Below, piece by piece: positions 1 through 6,486 of a DNA stretch of 11,247 nucleotides. The translations under genes were made by a program, and so were the position numbers. Under the pieces are notes generated by a model. It was not told the origin of the DNA and searched no databases. It saw only the letters and a program-made list of their open reading frames with translations. The stretch's first letter is position 1. Each line of letters starts with the position of its first letter. This DNA comes from Acidimicrobiaceae bacterium. GTDB lineage: Bacteria; Actinomycetota; Acidimicrobiia; Acidimicrobiales; Microtrichaceae. The stretch is from assembly GCA_003514205.1 (NCBI GenBank), contig DORQ01000329.1, forward strand, positions 1 to 11,247, written 5' to 3'.

Positions 1-206
1 GCATCTGCTTGGCGCCACCCCGCACGGACTCCCAGCCACTGAGCCATTGAGCGGAAGCCTTCCCACCCGCCAATGGCGTCGAACTCCCCGACTGCAGTGG
101 CCAGCTCTACGGAGAGAGCGTTGATATGGGCTGTCAGGAGGCCAATGCGGTGGCCAAGTGTCGCCACCTGCTGTTCTCGTTCCTCCTGCCCAGCGTTGTC
201 GATCAC
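1..206 (-). CDS. DUF222 (13E12-repeat / HNH-associated) protein, N-terminal fragment
   Basis: Reading the minus strand from a GTG at 206 gives 68 codons with no stop before the window edge, so only the N-terminus is present. The translation has a helical lead (LGHRIGLLTAHINALSVELA), then GEFDAIGGWEGFRSMAQWLG and VRAGWRQADA. The pattern FDxxGGWxGxRSxAxWL..R.G is the hallmark of the DUF222 domain, which in Actinobacteria usually precedes a C-terminal HNH nuclease motif; that part would lie outside the window, so nuclease activity cannot be judged. An in-frame TAA at 237-239 closes the frame upstream, leaving GTG206 or GTG167 as starts. There is no Shine-Dalgarno before GTG206, but an extended -10 lies 7 bases upstream, which favours it as a leaderless start. 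GGAGG before GTG167 is about 14 bases away, too far to be ideal. These families are multicopy and often linked to mobile DNA; their cellular role is poorly known. Confidence 0.8.
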   Translation of the reverse strand, partial: MIDNAGQEEREQQVATLGHRIGLLTAHINALSVELATAVGEFDAIGGWEGFRSMAQWLGVRAGWRQAD

Positions 207-213
207 GAACGAA

Positions 214-219
214 AGACTA
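214..219 (-). promoter_or_regulatory. Candidate extended -10 for a leaderless DUF222 transcript
   Basis: On the minus strand TGG-TAGTCT is followed by 7 bases and then the GTG start at 206. This matches an extended TGN-TANNNT -10 placed so that transcription would begin at or next to the start codon. No good -35 hexamer is visible upstream. Confidence 0.4.
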
Positions 220-319
220 CCAGAACAGGCGTTCGATTATCCGCGAGATGTGTGGGGGAAGACCCCCAACGACGCGGGCTCGGAACTGAGCTATGCGGCA
301 CTGCCAAGCGCGGCCAGTC

Positions 320-370
320 CCAGGCCATGCCTAGGCCCAGGCCATGCCCAGGCCCAGGCCATGCCCAGGC
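320..370. repeat. Three tandem copies of a 17-bp unit
   Basis: The unit CCAGGCCATGCCYAGGC occurs head to tail at 320-336, 337-353 and 354-370; copies two and three are identical and copy one differs by one base (T for C). The array lies in the 177-bp space between the 3' end of the membrane-protein gene (384) and the start of the DUF222 gene (206). The unit is not a multiple of three. Each copy contains GGC-CAT-GCC, only a weak hairpin. It could be a variable-number tandem repeat or a fragment of a dispersed repeat; no function is visible. Confidence 0.9.
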
Positions 371-383
371 CTCCGGACGGCAG

Positions 384-869
384 CTATTTCGTTGGCTGGA
401 CGTCCACGGTGATGTCGCCTGACTTCGTGACCTTCGTTGGAAAGGATCGGAATTCCTCGGCTTCCCGTTCGTACTCTTCTTCGGTGCACGAGTCTCGGTA
501 CACGGCAGCCTTGATATCCCAAGCAACAAAGCAGTCCTTCTTGCCCCCCGGAGCGCGAGCCTCGATCGCAGACCATCCCGTGCGAGGGTTGCTGCCCTGG
601 TGATCCAGGTAGATGGGCGTTGCTTGGCCATCGCTCGACGCATCGGGAAGCAGAATCGGTCCGTCTTTCTTGACGGCTGCAGCAAGGCGGTCGGCGTCAC
701 CAGCGTTAAAGACGCCTCGATTGCCGCTGGGGCTGGACTGCTGCGTGGGAAGCGGCCCAGAAGAGCCTCGGAACACGGCGTAGCCCAAGGTTGCGGCGAA
801 GATGAGACCAACGACCGCAATCAGGATCGCTCGAAGCTGCGACTTTCCATCGCGTTGCTCAATAGGCAT
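384..869 (-). CDS. Membrane-anchored protein with exported domain, possibly a degenerate Rieske fold
   Basis: A 161-aa protein starting at ATG 869, preceded by AAGGA (876-880) with 6 bases of spacing. A longer frame back to 932 would read through the palindrome and has no ribosome site, so it is rejected. Residues 1-12 are polar and charged, residues 13-33 form one hydrophobic segment (ILIAVVGLIFAATLGYAVF), then comes a Ser/Pro/Gln-rich spacer (35-50) and a domain of about 105 residues, expected outside the membrane. The domain carries H90, GW at 98-99, DCFVAW (C113) and DSC (C128), and ends in short strand-like pieces. The order DC.xxW....Y.D.C....Y.......FP..V...G...V resembles a Rieske beta-fold that has lost most cluster ligands; with only two Cys and no CxH pairs it is unlikely to bind a 2Fe-2S cluster, and C113-C128 may form a disulfide. 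This assignment is my inference, not a firm family match. It is divergent from sucC, with 168 bp between the two starts. Confidence 0.75.
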   Translation of the reverse strand: MPIEQRDGKSQLRAILIAVVGLIFAATLGYAVFRGSSGPLPTQQSSPSGNRGVFNAGDADRLAAAVKKDGPILLPDASSDGQATPIYLDHQGSNPRTGWSAIEARAPGGKKDCFVAWDIKAAVYRDSCTEEEYEREAEEFRSFPTKVTKSGDITVDVQPTK

Positions 870-903
870 TGGGAATCCTTGGAGGTGTTCGGTGATGAGG
901 ATT

Positions 904-920
904 TCGATTCGTCGAATCGA
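904..920. promoter_or_regulatory. 17-bp palindrome in the divergent sucC control region, candidate operator
   Basis: TCGATTCG-T-CGAATCGA: perfect 8-bp arms around a single central base. It lies between the divergent start at 869 and the sucC promoter candidate, 16 bp before the -35 hexamer at 937. Its size and symmetry fit a dimeric regulator site. The regulator is unknown. Confidence 0.5.
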
Positions 921-936
921 CAACCCAGGCACCGGA

Positions 937-966
937 TTGGGAGTTCTGCTTACTGTTCTCTAGTAT
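937..966 (+). promoter_or_regulatory. Candidate sucC promoter
   Basis: TTGGGA (937-942) and TAGTAT (961-966) are separated by 18 bp, a reasonable sigma-70-type pair. Transcription would begin near 973, giving a 5' leader of about 64 bases ahead of the sucC start at 1037. This is motif matching only. Confidence 0.45.
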
Positions 967-1036
967 CGCCGCTCGAAGTGGCCTGATGAAATGGGGGCCC
1001 TCGGACTCATCGATCTCTACGTTGGAGGCTCCATAC

Positions 1037-2182
1037 ATGGACCTGTTCGAGTACCAAGGCAAGCAGTTCTTTGCCTCGTTCGGAATTCCCGTTTCGGCGG
1101 GGGAAGCGACAGACAATGTGGACGAGGCGGTCGCGATTGCAGACCGGATCGGCTACCCAGTCGTGATCAAGGCCCAGGTCCAGGTTGGTGGCCGTGGCAA
1201 GGCTGGCGGTGTGAAACTGGCAAACGACGCCGCTGAGGCCCGCGAGCATGCAGTAAATATCCTTGGCCTCGACATCAAGGGCCACATCGTCAAGATCATT
1301 TGGATCGAGGTCGCCTCCGATATCGCCGAGGAGTACTACGCCAGCTTCACGTTGGACCGTGCGGCGAAGAAGCATCTCGGGATGCTCTCGGCCGAGGGCG
1401 GTGTTGAGATCGAGCAGGTTGCCGTCGACAACCCTGACGCGATCGCCAAAATCTGGATTGACCCGGTAGACGGCCTTACCGAGCCTGCGGCACGCGCATG
1501 GGTGGAGGCTGCCAAGCTCAACCCAGTGGCCACCGATGGAGCCGTGGACATCCTGCTGAAGCTCTACACGGCGTATGTCGAGGGTGATGCCGATCTGGCC
1601 GAGATCAACCCGCTCATTCTGAAGCCGACTGGTGAGGTTCATGCGTTGGACGCCAAGGTGACCCTGGATGCGAATAGCACCTTCCGTCATCCTGAGTACG
1701 AGCAGTACGACGCCTCGCAGGTTCGTGACGAGCGTGAGGCAGCTGCCCATGACAAAGGCCTTCAGTATGTGGGCCTCGATGGTTCGGTGGGCGTGATAGC
1801 GAATGGCGCCGGCTTGGCGATGTCTACTCTCGATGTGGTCAACCAAGTGGGTGGGGCCGCAGCCAACTTCCTCGATATCGGCGGCGGTGCAAATGCAGAC
1901 GTGATGGCCGGCGCTCTGGAGGTCATCAACAACGACCCTCGTGTGAAGTCAATCTTCATCAATATCTTCGGCGGAATTACCCGTGGCGAAGAGGTTGCGA
2001 ATGGAATCATCACAGCGCTTGGTCGAGTCTCCATCGACGCTCCAATCGTGATCCGCCTCGATGGCACCAATGCCGAAGAGGGACGAGCGATTCTCGCCCC
2101 GCACCTGAATGACGCCTTGCAGATGGCGCCGACCATGTTGGATGCAGCCCGCAAGGCTGTCGAACTCGCCGCAGCGCGCTGA
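1037..2182 (+). CDS. sucC: Succinyl-CoA synthetase (ADP/GDP-forming), beta subunit
   Basis: Catalyses, with SucD, succinyl-CoA + NDP + Pi to succinate + CoA + NTP in the TCA cycle; cytoplasmic. The 381-aa product begins MDLFEYQGKQFF, the classic SucC start, with GGAGG at 1024-1028 and 8 bases of spacing; a longer in-frame ATG at 986 lacks a ribosome site and conserved sequence. An ATP-grasp domain fills roughly the first 230 residues: GIPV (17-20), GGRGKAGGVK (51-60), EINPL (189-193) and DAK (205-207), the last two around the metal and nucleotide site. The C-terminal CoA-ligase domain shows GLDGSVGVIANGAGLAMST (246-264), NFLDIGGGA (277-285), NIFGGI (309-314) and RLDGTN (340-345). Length is close to the usual 385-400. 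It is the first gene of sucC-sucD-purN-purH, and its start region faces a divergent membrane-protein gene across a palindrome. Confidence 0.97.
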   Translation: MDLFEYQGKQFFASFGIPVSAGEATDNVDEAVAIADRIGYPVVIKAQVQVGGRGKAGGVKLANDAAEAREHAVNILGLDIKGHIVKIIWIEVASDIAEEYYASFTLDRAAKKHLGMLSAEGGVEIEQVAVDNPDAIAKIWIDPVDGLTEPAARAWVEAAKLNPVATDGAVDILLKLYTAYVEGDADLAEINPLILKPTGEVHALDAKVTLDANSTFRHPEYEQYDASQVRDEREAAAHDKGLQYVGLDGSVGVIANGAGLAMSTLDVVNQVGGAAANFLDIGGGANADVMAGALEVINNDPRVKSIFINIFGGITRGEEVANGIITALGRVSIDAPIVIRLDGTNAEEGRAILAPHLNDALQMAPTMLDAARKAVELAAAR

Positions 2183-2204
2183 ACCTGATCAAGAGGACTG
2201 AATC

Positions 2205-3101
2205 ATGTCGATCTTTGTAGATGAGAACACCAAAGTCGTATACCAAGGCCTGACGGGAAGTCAGGGTCGCTACTACGGCCTCCTCAACCGAGACTACGGA
2301 ACAAAGGTGGTTGCCGGCACGAGCCCCAAGAAGGCCGGGACCGATGTTGACGGCATCCCGGTCTTCGCCACCATCAAGGACGCTGTTGCAGAAACTGGCG
2401 CGAACGCCAGCTGCATCTTCATCCCTGCACCGGGGGTTCGAGCAGCCGTGATGGAAGCCGCCGAGGGTGGAATCGAATTCATCGTGTGCATCACCGAAGG
2501 CGTGCCCGCCCACGATGAGGCCTGGTTCTACAACAAGCTCAAGCGCGACTTCCCAGGAGTGCAGTTGCTTGGTCCAAATTGCCCGGGAATCATTTCACCA
2601 GGGAAGTGCAACATCGGAATCACCGCGGGACACATCGCCAAGGCGGCTGTTCCGGGTGAGAAGAATGTGGGCATCGTGAGCCGCTCGGGAACCCTTACCT
2701 ATCAGGCACTCTATGAGCTGCAACAGCAGGGAATTGGCGTAACGACCTGCGTTGGAATCGGTGGCGACCCAGTACCGGGCACGACGTTCATCGACTGTCT
2801 GAAGGCGTTCGAGGCGGACCCTGAAACTCACGCGATCATGATGATTGGCGAAATTGGCGGCTCGGCGGAGGAAGAAGCTGCTGATTACATCAAGTCGTCG
2901 GTCTCCAAGCCGGTGTCCAGCTATATCGCTGGCGTCACAGCACCTGCAGGCAAGAAGATGGGCCACGCTGGAGCGATCGTGTCGGGCAATACTGGCACCG
3001 CTAAGGCGAAGATGGAAGCGCTCGAGGCCGCCGGGGTGAAGGTCGGCCTGAACCCGACCGAAGCTGGCGAGCTGATGGTGGAAATCGTCAAGGGCCTCTA
3101 G
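2205..3101 (+). CDS. sucD: Succinyl-CoA synthetase, alpha subunit
   Basis: Partner of SucC; carries the catalytic histidine that is phosphorylated during the reaction and binds CoA. The 298-aa product has the N-terminal CoA-binding Rossmann domain (VYQGLTGSQGRYYGLLNRDYGTKVV, quoted in part: GLTGSQGRYYG at 15-25), GTSPKKAG (38-45), ITEGVP (96-101), LLGPNCPGIISPGKCNIGI around 120-138, and SRSGTLTYQ around residue 160. In the C-terminal half, MIGEIGGSAEEEAA precedes GHAGAIVSGNTGTA, whose His254 is the expected phosphohistidine. AAGAGGA at 2191-2197 lies 7 bases before ATG 2205. The gene follows the sucC stop by 22 bp, so the two are surely cotranscribed. Complete and of normal length. Confidence 0.97.
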   Translation: MSIFVDENTKVVYQGLTGSQGRYYGLLNRDYGTKVVAGTSPKKAGTDVDGIPVFATIKDAVAETGANASCIFIPAPGVRAAVMEAAEGGIEFIVCITEGVPAHDEAWFYNKLKRDFPGVQLLGPNCPGIISPGKCNIGITAGHIAKAAVPGEKNVGIVSRSGTLTYQALYELQQQGIGVTTCVGIGGDPVPGTTFIDCLKAFEADPETHAIMMIGEIGGSAEEEAADYIKSSVSKPVSSYIAGVTAPAGKKMGHAGAIVSGNTGTAKAKMEALEAAGVKVGLNPTEAGELMVEIVKGL

Positions 3102-3139
3102 GTCTCTCGTAGCCGTACCCCGAGGAGTGGTCGACACCA

Positions 3140-3727
3140 ATGCGCATTGCGGTACTCGCGTCGGGAAGTGGAACCCTTCTCGACGCGATCCTCAATGCTG
3201 GCATTGACGTTGAACTCGTGGTCGCGGATCGGGTGTGCGCTGCGCTCGATATCGCGGCCGATCACGGGGTTGCCGGTCAGCTCATCGAACGAACTGAGTT
3301 CGGGCCGAGCTTTGACCGTGCCACCTACAGCTCGCTGGTGGCCGAGACGCTGGTTGCAGCGGAGATCGAGCTGGTGGTGATGGCAGGGTTTGGCACGGTG
3401 CTCGCTGAGCCGGTGCACGAGGCGTTTCCTGGTCGGATATTGAATACTCATCCCGCTCTGCTGCCCTCATTTCCTGGCTGGCATGGGGTTCGGGACGCGT
3501 TGGCTTATGGGGTCAAGGTCACGGGGTGCACTGTGCATGTGGCCACCCTTGAGGTCGATGCGGGTCCGATTCTTGCTCAAGAGGCGGTGACGGTGCTTCC
3601 GAGCGACGATGAAGCCTCGCTGCACGAACGAATCAAAGTGGTGGAACGCCGCCTCTATGTGGACACAATTCGGTCGGTGTGCGCCGACCCCTTACTTCTG
3701 GAGAGTCAGCCATGCGAGCGTTGCTGA
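3140..3727 (+). CDS. purN: Phosphoribosylglycinamide formyltransferase
   Basis: Third step of purine synthesis: transfers a formyl group from 10-formyl-tetrahydrofolate to GAR, giving FGAR; cytoplasmic. The 195-aa product starts MRIAVLASGSGTLLDAI, matching the N-terminal phosphate-binding loop, with Thr where many homologues have Asn in GSGSN. The catalytic triad is visible: N102 and H104 in NTHPALLPSFPG (102-113) and D140 in VDAGPIL (139-145). GCTVH (129-133) is the usual strand before the Asp loop. A GAGGAG (3122-3127) lies 12 bases before the ATG, slightly far. The gene is 38 bp after sucD and its last 16 bp overlap the start of purH, implying translational coupling. The C-terminal tail (about 185-195) is poorly conserved and is where purH's ribosome site is embedded. 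Confidence 0.96.
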   Translation: MRIAVLASGSGTLLDAILNAGIDVELVVADRVCAALDIAADHGVAGQLIERTEFGPSFDRATYSSLVAETLVAAEIELVVMAGFGTVLAEPVHEAFPGRILNTHPALLPSFPGWHGVRDALAYGVKVTGCTVHVATLEVDAGPILAQEAVTVLPSDDEASLHERIKVVERRLYVDTIRSVCADPLLLESQPCERC

Positions 3728-5268
3728 GCGTTTTCGACAAGACCGGGATCGTGGAGTTTGCCCGGGATCTTTCCGAGGCAGGCTGTGAGCTGGTGTCGAG
3801 CGGTGGTACTGCTCGTGTGCTTGAGGAGGCTGGACTGGTTGTCACCGATGTCGCCAAGCACACCGGGTACCCCGCGATGCTGGGCCATCGTGTGGTGACC
3901 TTGCACCCCAAGGTGCATGGCGGAATCTTGGCCGACCGGCTCGACCCTGAGCACGTCGCCGATCTTGAGAAGTACGAGATCCCCACCATCGACTTGGTCG
4001 TGGCGAACCTGTATCCGTTCGCGTCTGATCCGTCGATCGAGTTGATCGACATTGGTGGTCCAGCAATGGTTCGTGCTGCTGCGAAGAATCACCAGTTCGT
4101 TGGGATTGCCGTCGATCCAGGCGACTATCCCGAGATCGTGGCGGAGATTGCTGGGTCCGGTCGGCTCAGCGATGGCCTTCGGCTGCGATTAGCACGCAAG
4201 GCATTTGCACATACTGCAGCCTATGACGCGGAGATCCTTCGTTGGTTCGACGGGCAACTTGCCGGCAGCGAAGTCGGTGCTGGTGCCGTTGCCAGCGCCG
4301 ATGCCAGCGCCGATGCCAGCGTCGCTACCACTGAGCTGCCCGAACGAATTGAGTTGCTCGTCGAGCGGAAAGACATCCTCCGCTATGGCGAGAACCCCCA
4401 TCAGGTGGGAGGTCGGTATTCCTTCGGGAATTCCATATGGGATCGATGCAAGCAACTGCAAGGCAAGGAGTTGTCCTACCTGAACGTGTTCGACGCTGAC
4501 GCGGCCTGGCGACTCGTGTGGTCGTTGCATGATGGCCCCACGGCTGTAGTGATCAAGCATGGGAACCCCTGTGGCGCAGCAGTCGCAGCGGACCTTCTGA
4601 GCGCATATGAGCGAGCGCATGCGGGCGACCCAATCTCCGCGTTTGGGGGAATCGTGGCGGTGAACCGTCCCTTTGGTGTTGCTGAGGCGGAGCGACTGAT
4701 CGAGGTGTTTACCGAGGTCCTCGTGGTGCCCGAAATCGATGAAGTGGCCCTCGCTGTGCTCTCGACGAAGCCAAACCTGCGAGTTCTGGTCATGGAGGCT
4801 CCCCATGCCCCCGAGTGGAGCTACCGACAGATCGACGGAGGGTTACTCGTGCAGACCCCCGATTTGATACTGAAGACCCGAGGGGAATGGACCGTCGCCA
4901 CTGAACGGCACCCGTCTGAGGGTGAATGGGCCGACCTTGAATTGGCATGGAAACTCGTGGCTCAGGTGACCTCGAACACGATTGTGTTGGTGAAGGACGG
5001 CCACGCGGTGGGGATCGGGGCAGGACAGCAGAACCGTCGTGATGCTGGGCGTATTGCGGCGGACAAGGCTGACGGGCGCGCAGTCGGTGGCGCCTGTGCC
5101 TCCGACGCGTTCTTCCCCTTCCGCGATGGACTTGACGCTGCAATTGCTGCCGGGGCCACAGCGGTGATTCAACCCGGTGGGTCGATTCGTGATGAGGAAG
5201 TCATCGCCGCCGCGAACGATGCTGGGTTGGCGATGGTGTTCACCGGGGAACGTCACTTCAAGCACTAA
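3712..5268 (+). CDS. purH: Bifunctional AICAR formyltransferase / IMP cyclohydrolase
   Basis: Last two steps of IMP synthesis: formylates AICAR with 10-formyl-tetrahydrofolate, then closes the ring. The 518-aa protein begins MRALLSVFDKTGI at ATG 3712, with GGAGAG (3700-3705) inside purN; an upstream in-frame ATG at 3679 adds only unconserved residues. The N-terminal MGS-like cyclohydrolase domain (1-180) has DKTGI, SSGGTA (29-34), TLHPKVHGGIL (63-73) and the FAHTAAYD segment (165-172). The transformylase domain runs from about 207: LRYGENPHQ (223-231), catalytic K282-H283 in IKHGNPCG, ISAFGGIVAVN (308-318), GIGAGQQNR (434-442), ASDAFFPF (463-470), IQPGGSIRD (486-494), and the family's usual ending GERHFKH. 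The interdomain linker (about 185-206) is an Ala/Ser/Asp low-complexity stretch encoded by 12-bp repeats. The 3' end carries a 16-bp tandem duplication across the stop codon. Confidence 0.97.
   Translation: MRALLSVFDKTGIVEFARDLSEAGCELVSSGGTARVLEEAGLVVTDVAKHTGYPAMLGHRVVTLHPKVHGGILADRLDPEHVADLEKYEIPTIDLVVANLYPFASDPSIELIDIGGPAMVRAAAKNHQFVGIAVDPGDYPEIVAEIAGSGRLSDGLRLRLARKAFAHTAAYDAEILRWFDGQLAGSEVGAGAVASADASADASVATTELPERIELLVERKDILRYGENPHQVGGRYSFGNSIWDRCKQLQGKELSYLNVFDADAAWRLVWSLHDGPTAVVIKHGNPCGAAVAADLLSAYERAHAGDPISAFGGIVAVNRPFGVAEAERLIEVFTEVLVVPEIDEVALAVLSTKPNLRVLVMEAPHAPEWSYRQIDGGLLVQTPDLILKTRGEWTVATERHPSEGEWADLELAWKLVAQVTSNTIVLVKDGHAVGIGAGQQNRRDAGRIAADKADGRAVGGACASDAFFPFRDGLDAAIAAGATAVIQPGGSIRDEEVIAAANDAGLAMVFTGERHFKH
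4291..4326 (+). repeat. 12-bp tandem repeat in the purH linker
   Basis: GCCAGCGCCGAT occurs at 4291-4302 and 4303-4314, followed by a diverged third copy GCCAGCGTCGCT (4315-4326). It encodes ASAD-ASAD-ASVA between the two PurH domains. Being in frame, copy-number changes would alter linker length without breaking the enzyme. Confidence 0.85.
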
Positions 5269-5288
5269 GCATTTCAAGCACTGAGCAT
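5257..5288 (+). repeat. 16-bp tandem duplication spanning the purH stop codon
   Basis: TTCAAGCACTAAGCAT (5257-5272) is followed directly by TTCAAGCACTGAGCAT (5273-5288), then a partial third start (TTCAAG at 5288-5293). The first copy encodes the last PurH residues FKH and the TAA stop; the second copy, shifted by 16 bp, is untranslated. It looks like a slippage duplication with one later substitution. Confidence 0.85.
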
Positions 5289-5297
5289 TCAAGGCCT

Positions 5298-5326
5298 CTG
5301 GTGCTTTTACCCCGGTAACACTCCAG
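5298..5326. terminator. Possible weak bidirectional terminator between purH and the HAD gene
   Basis: CTGG(5298-5301)...CCAG(5323-5326) encloses TTACC-CC-GGTAA (5307-5318), with TG/CAC pairing and a small bulge between. TTTT lies inside the loop side rather than after the stem, so it is a poor intrinsic terminator. The convergent gene arrangement makes a terminator here expected, but the sequence support is weak. The left arm of the inner stem is the HAD stop codon. Confidence 0.2.
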
Positions 5327-5930
5327 CCTGGATGAGATCGAGCCGGGCCTGGTCGGCACTGGTGAACAGCATGGCGTGCATCCCGAAGGCGGTCGCGGCG
5401 TCGATGTTTGTCTGGGAGTCGTCGAAGAAGATCACCTCCGTTGGAGTGTGGCCAACCTGCTCGCAGAGAATCTGATAGATCCCGAAGTCAGGCTTAGCAA
5501 CGTGGTGCTCACCGGAGATCACGATGTGGTCGAGCGAATCAAACACCTCATACGTCTCACGCACCTGGGGGAAGGTCTCAGCGGAGATGTTGGACAGCCC
5601 AGCGAGCGTGAGGCCAGCGTTTCGACAGTCGTTGATGAGCTCCGCGATGCCGGGGATCTCATGGGGAAGCGTCTCGATCCAACGGTCACGCCAGGCTTCG
5701 AGTGGGAGCCGATGATGCGGGTGCTGCTCAATGAGCGGAGCGACCACTTCGGCGAGTGGAACGCTCAGATCGCATCGCAGGTTGACCTCAAGCGTGAGGA
5801 CTTCTTCAAAGAACTGGTTCATCGCGGACTCGCTGTCGAAGAAGGGCCGCAGGAGGGCGCTGCGATCCCACTTCACGATGACACCGCCAAAATCGAACGC
5901 TACGACCTTGATTGTGGGTGCTGCTGTCAT
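5307..5930 (-). CDS. HAD-superfamily hydrolase (subfamily IA, YihX-like phosphatase)
   Basis: A 207-aa predicted cytoplasmic phosphohydrolase. All four HAD signatures are visible: motif I FDFGGVIV with nucleophile D13 (the second Asp of the usual DxD is Gly15, as in several DFGG-type IA members), motif II LSNIS (S113), motif III Lys in VAKPDFGIY (K146), and motif IV FFDDSQTNIDAA with D170-D171. The alpha-helical cap lies between about 20 and 90. The DFGGV/AKPDFGIY/FFDDSxxNIxxA pattern is closest to the YihX group, whose E. coli member acts on glucose-1-phosphate; the substrate here cannot be read from sequence. Start is ATG 5930 with GAAGG (5940-5944) 9 bases upstream; an open frame runs further back but antisense to no conserved residues. 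Its start overlaps the stop of the upstream thioesterase by ATGA, so the two are coupled. Confidence 0.88.
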   Translation of the reverse strand: MTAAPTIKVVAFDFGGVIVKWDRSALLRPFFDSESAMNQFFEEVLTLEVNLRCDLSVPLAEVVAPLIEQHPHHRLPLEAWRDRWIETLPHEIPGIAELINDCRNAGLTLAGLSNISAETFPQVRETYEVFDSLDHIVISGEHHVAKPDFGIYQILCEQVGHTPTEVIFFDDSQTNIDAATAFGMHAMLFTSADQARLDLIQAGVLPG

Positions 5931-6364
5931 GTGGTGGGGCCTTCGCGCGGCAGGACATAGGCACCCTTGGCTACCGAACAGGGTCGATCGGCCTGCTCGT
6001 CGCACCACAGCTTGACGGAACCGACGATTGTTCTGGTCCCAGCACTGAGGAGCTCCGCTCGTGCCCATAGCGTTAACCCGATGGCGGGGCGGAGAAAGGT
6101 GATGTCGAGCTGAGAGGTGAGGGCCATCAGTTCGATGCGGTCGATCACTCCGAAGGTGAGGTACCACAGAGCGGAGTCGGCAAGTGCGAACTGTGACGGG
6201 CCAGAAACGAATCCGCCTGGGCGGTGTTCCAGGGGGTCAATATCTCGTTTCACAAGTGCTGTGGTCGATTCGATTTCGACGCAGGCGACAGTGGCTGCCC
6301 TCGGGAACGCAGCAGCGATGGCGTCGTTGACGCTAGTAGGTGAGAGGTAGACCCCAGATGGCAT
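5927..6364 (-). CDS. PaaI-family hotdog-fold acyl-CoA thioesterase-like protein
   Basis: A 145-aa protein of the right size for a single hotdog domain. It shows the family layout: an N-terminal helix (SVNDAIAAAFP, 11-21), a strand ending in RPGGFVSGPSQFALADSALW (48-67) where the long hotdog helix carries the conserved acidic D63, and strand pieces ALTSQLDITFLRPA (81-94), ARAELLSAGTRTIVGSV (101-117) and VAKGAYVLPRE (131-141). The usual HGG is PGG. Such enzymes hydrolyse acyl- or aryl-CoA esters; the substrate is unknown. ATG 6364 is chosen because the family's N-terminal helix begins right after it; there is no Shine-Dalgarno, but TACACT stands 6 bases upstream, suggesting a leaderless start. 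The frame stays open for hundreds of bases upstream, yet that stretch overlaps a transposase remnant in another frame and then folD. Its TGA overlaps the HAD ATG by 4 bp. Confidence 0.82.
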   Translation of the reverse strand: MPSGVYLSPTSVNDAIAAAFPRAATVACVEIESTTALVKRDIDPLEHRPGGFVSGPSQFALADSALWYLTFGVIDRIELMALTSQLDITFLRPAIGLTLWARAELLSAGTRTIVGSVKLWCDEQADRPCSVAKGAYVLPREGPTT

Positions 6365-6370
6365 CTTCGG

Positions 6371-6376
6371 AGTGTA
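6371..6376 (-). promoter_or_regulatory. Candidate -10 for a leaderless thioesterase-HAD transcript
   Basis: On the minus strand TACACT is followed by CCGAAG and then the ATG at 6364. This TANNNT-N6-ATG layout places the first transcribed base at the start codon. No convincing -35 is visible 16-18 bases further upstream. Confidence 0.4.
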
Positions 6377-6486
6377 GGCGGCGAGTGGGCAACCTTGAGG
6401 GGTGACGTTGGTGCGCCTGAGGGTGTCGAGAATGCGTTTGCCCCATGATTCTGGGTTGTGGACCGGGGTCGGATACCGCCATAGAA

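Noticed and set aside
73..603. Plus-strand open frame over the left part of the window.
   Set aside because: It is antisense to the DUF222 and membrane-protein genes, crosses the 17-bp repeats and has no protein-like features or ribosome site.
869..932. An alternative upstream start for the membrane protein at 932.
   Set aside because: The extra 21 codons cross the palindrome, lack a ribosome site and would place charged residues before a normal anchor; ATG 869 has AAGGA at good spacing.
1007..1846. Long minus-strand frame opposite sucC.
   Set aside because: Antisense shadow of a strongly conserved gene in GC-rich DNA; no recognisable domain.
5170..5195. TCGATTCGT half-site of the sucC palindrome inside purH.
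   Set aside because: Only one arm is present and it lies in conserved coding sequence, so chance is the simplest explanation.
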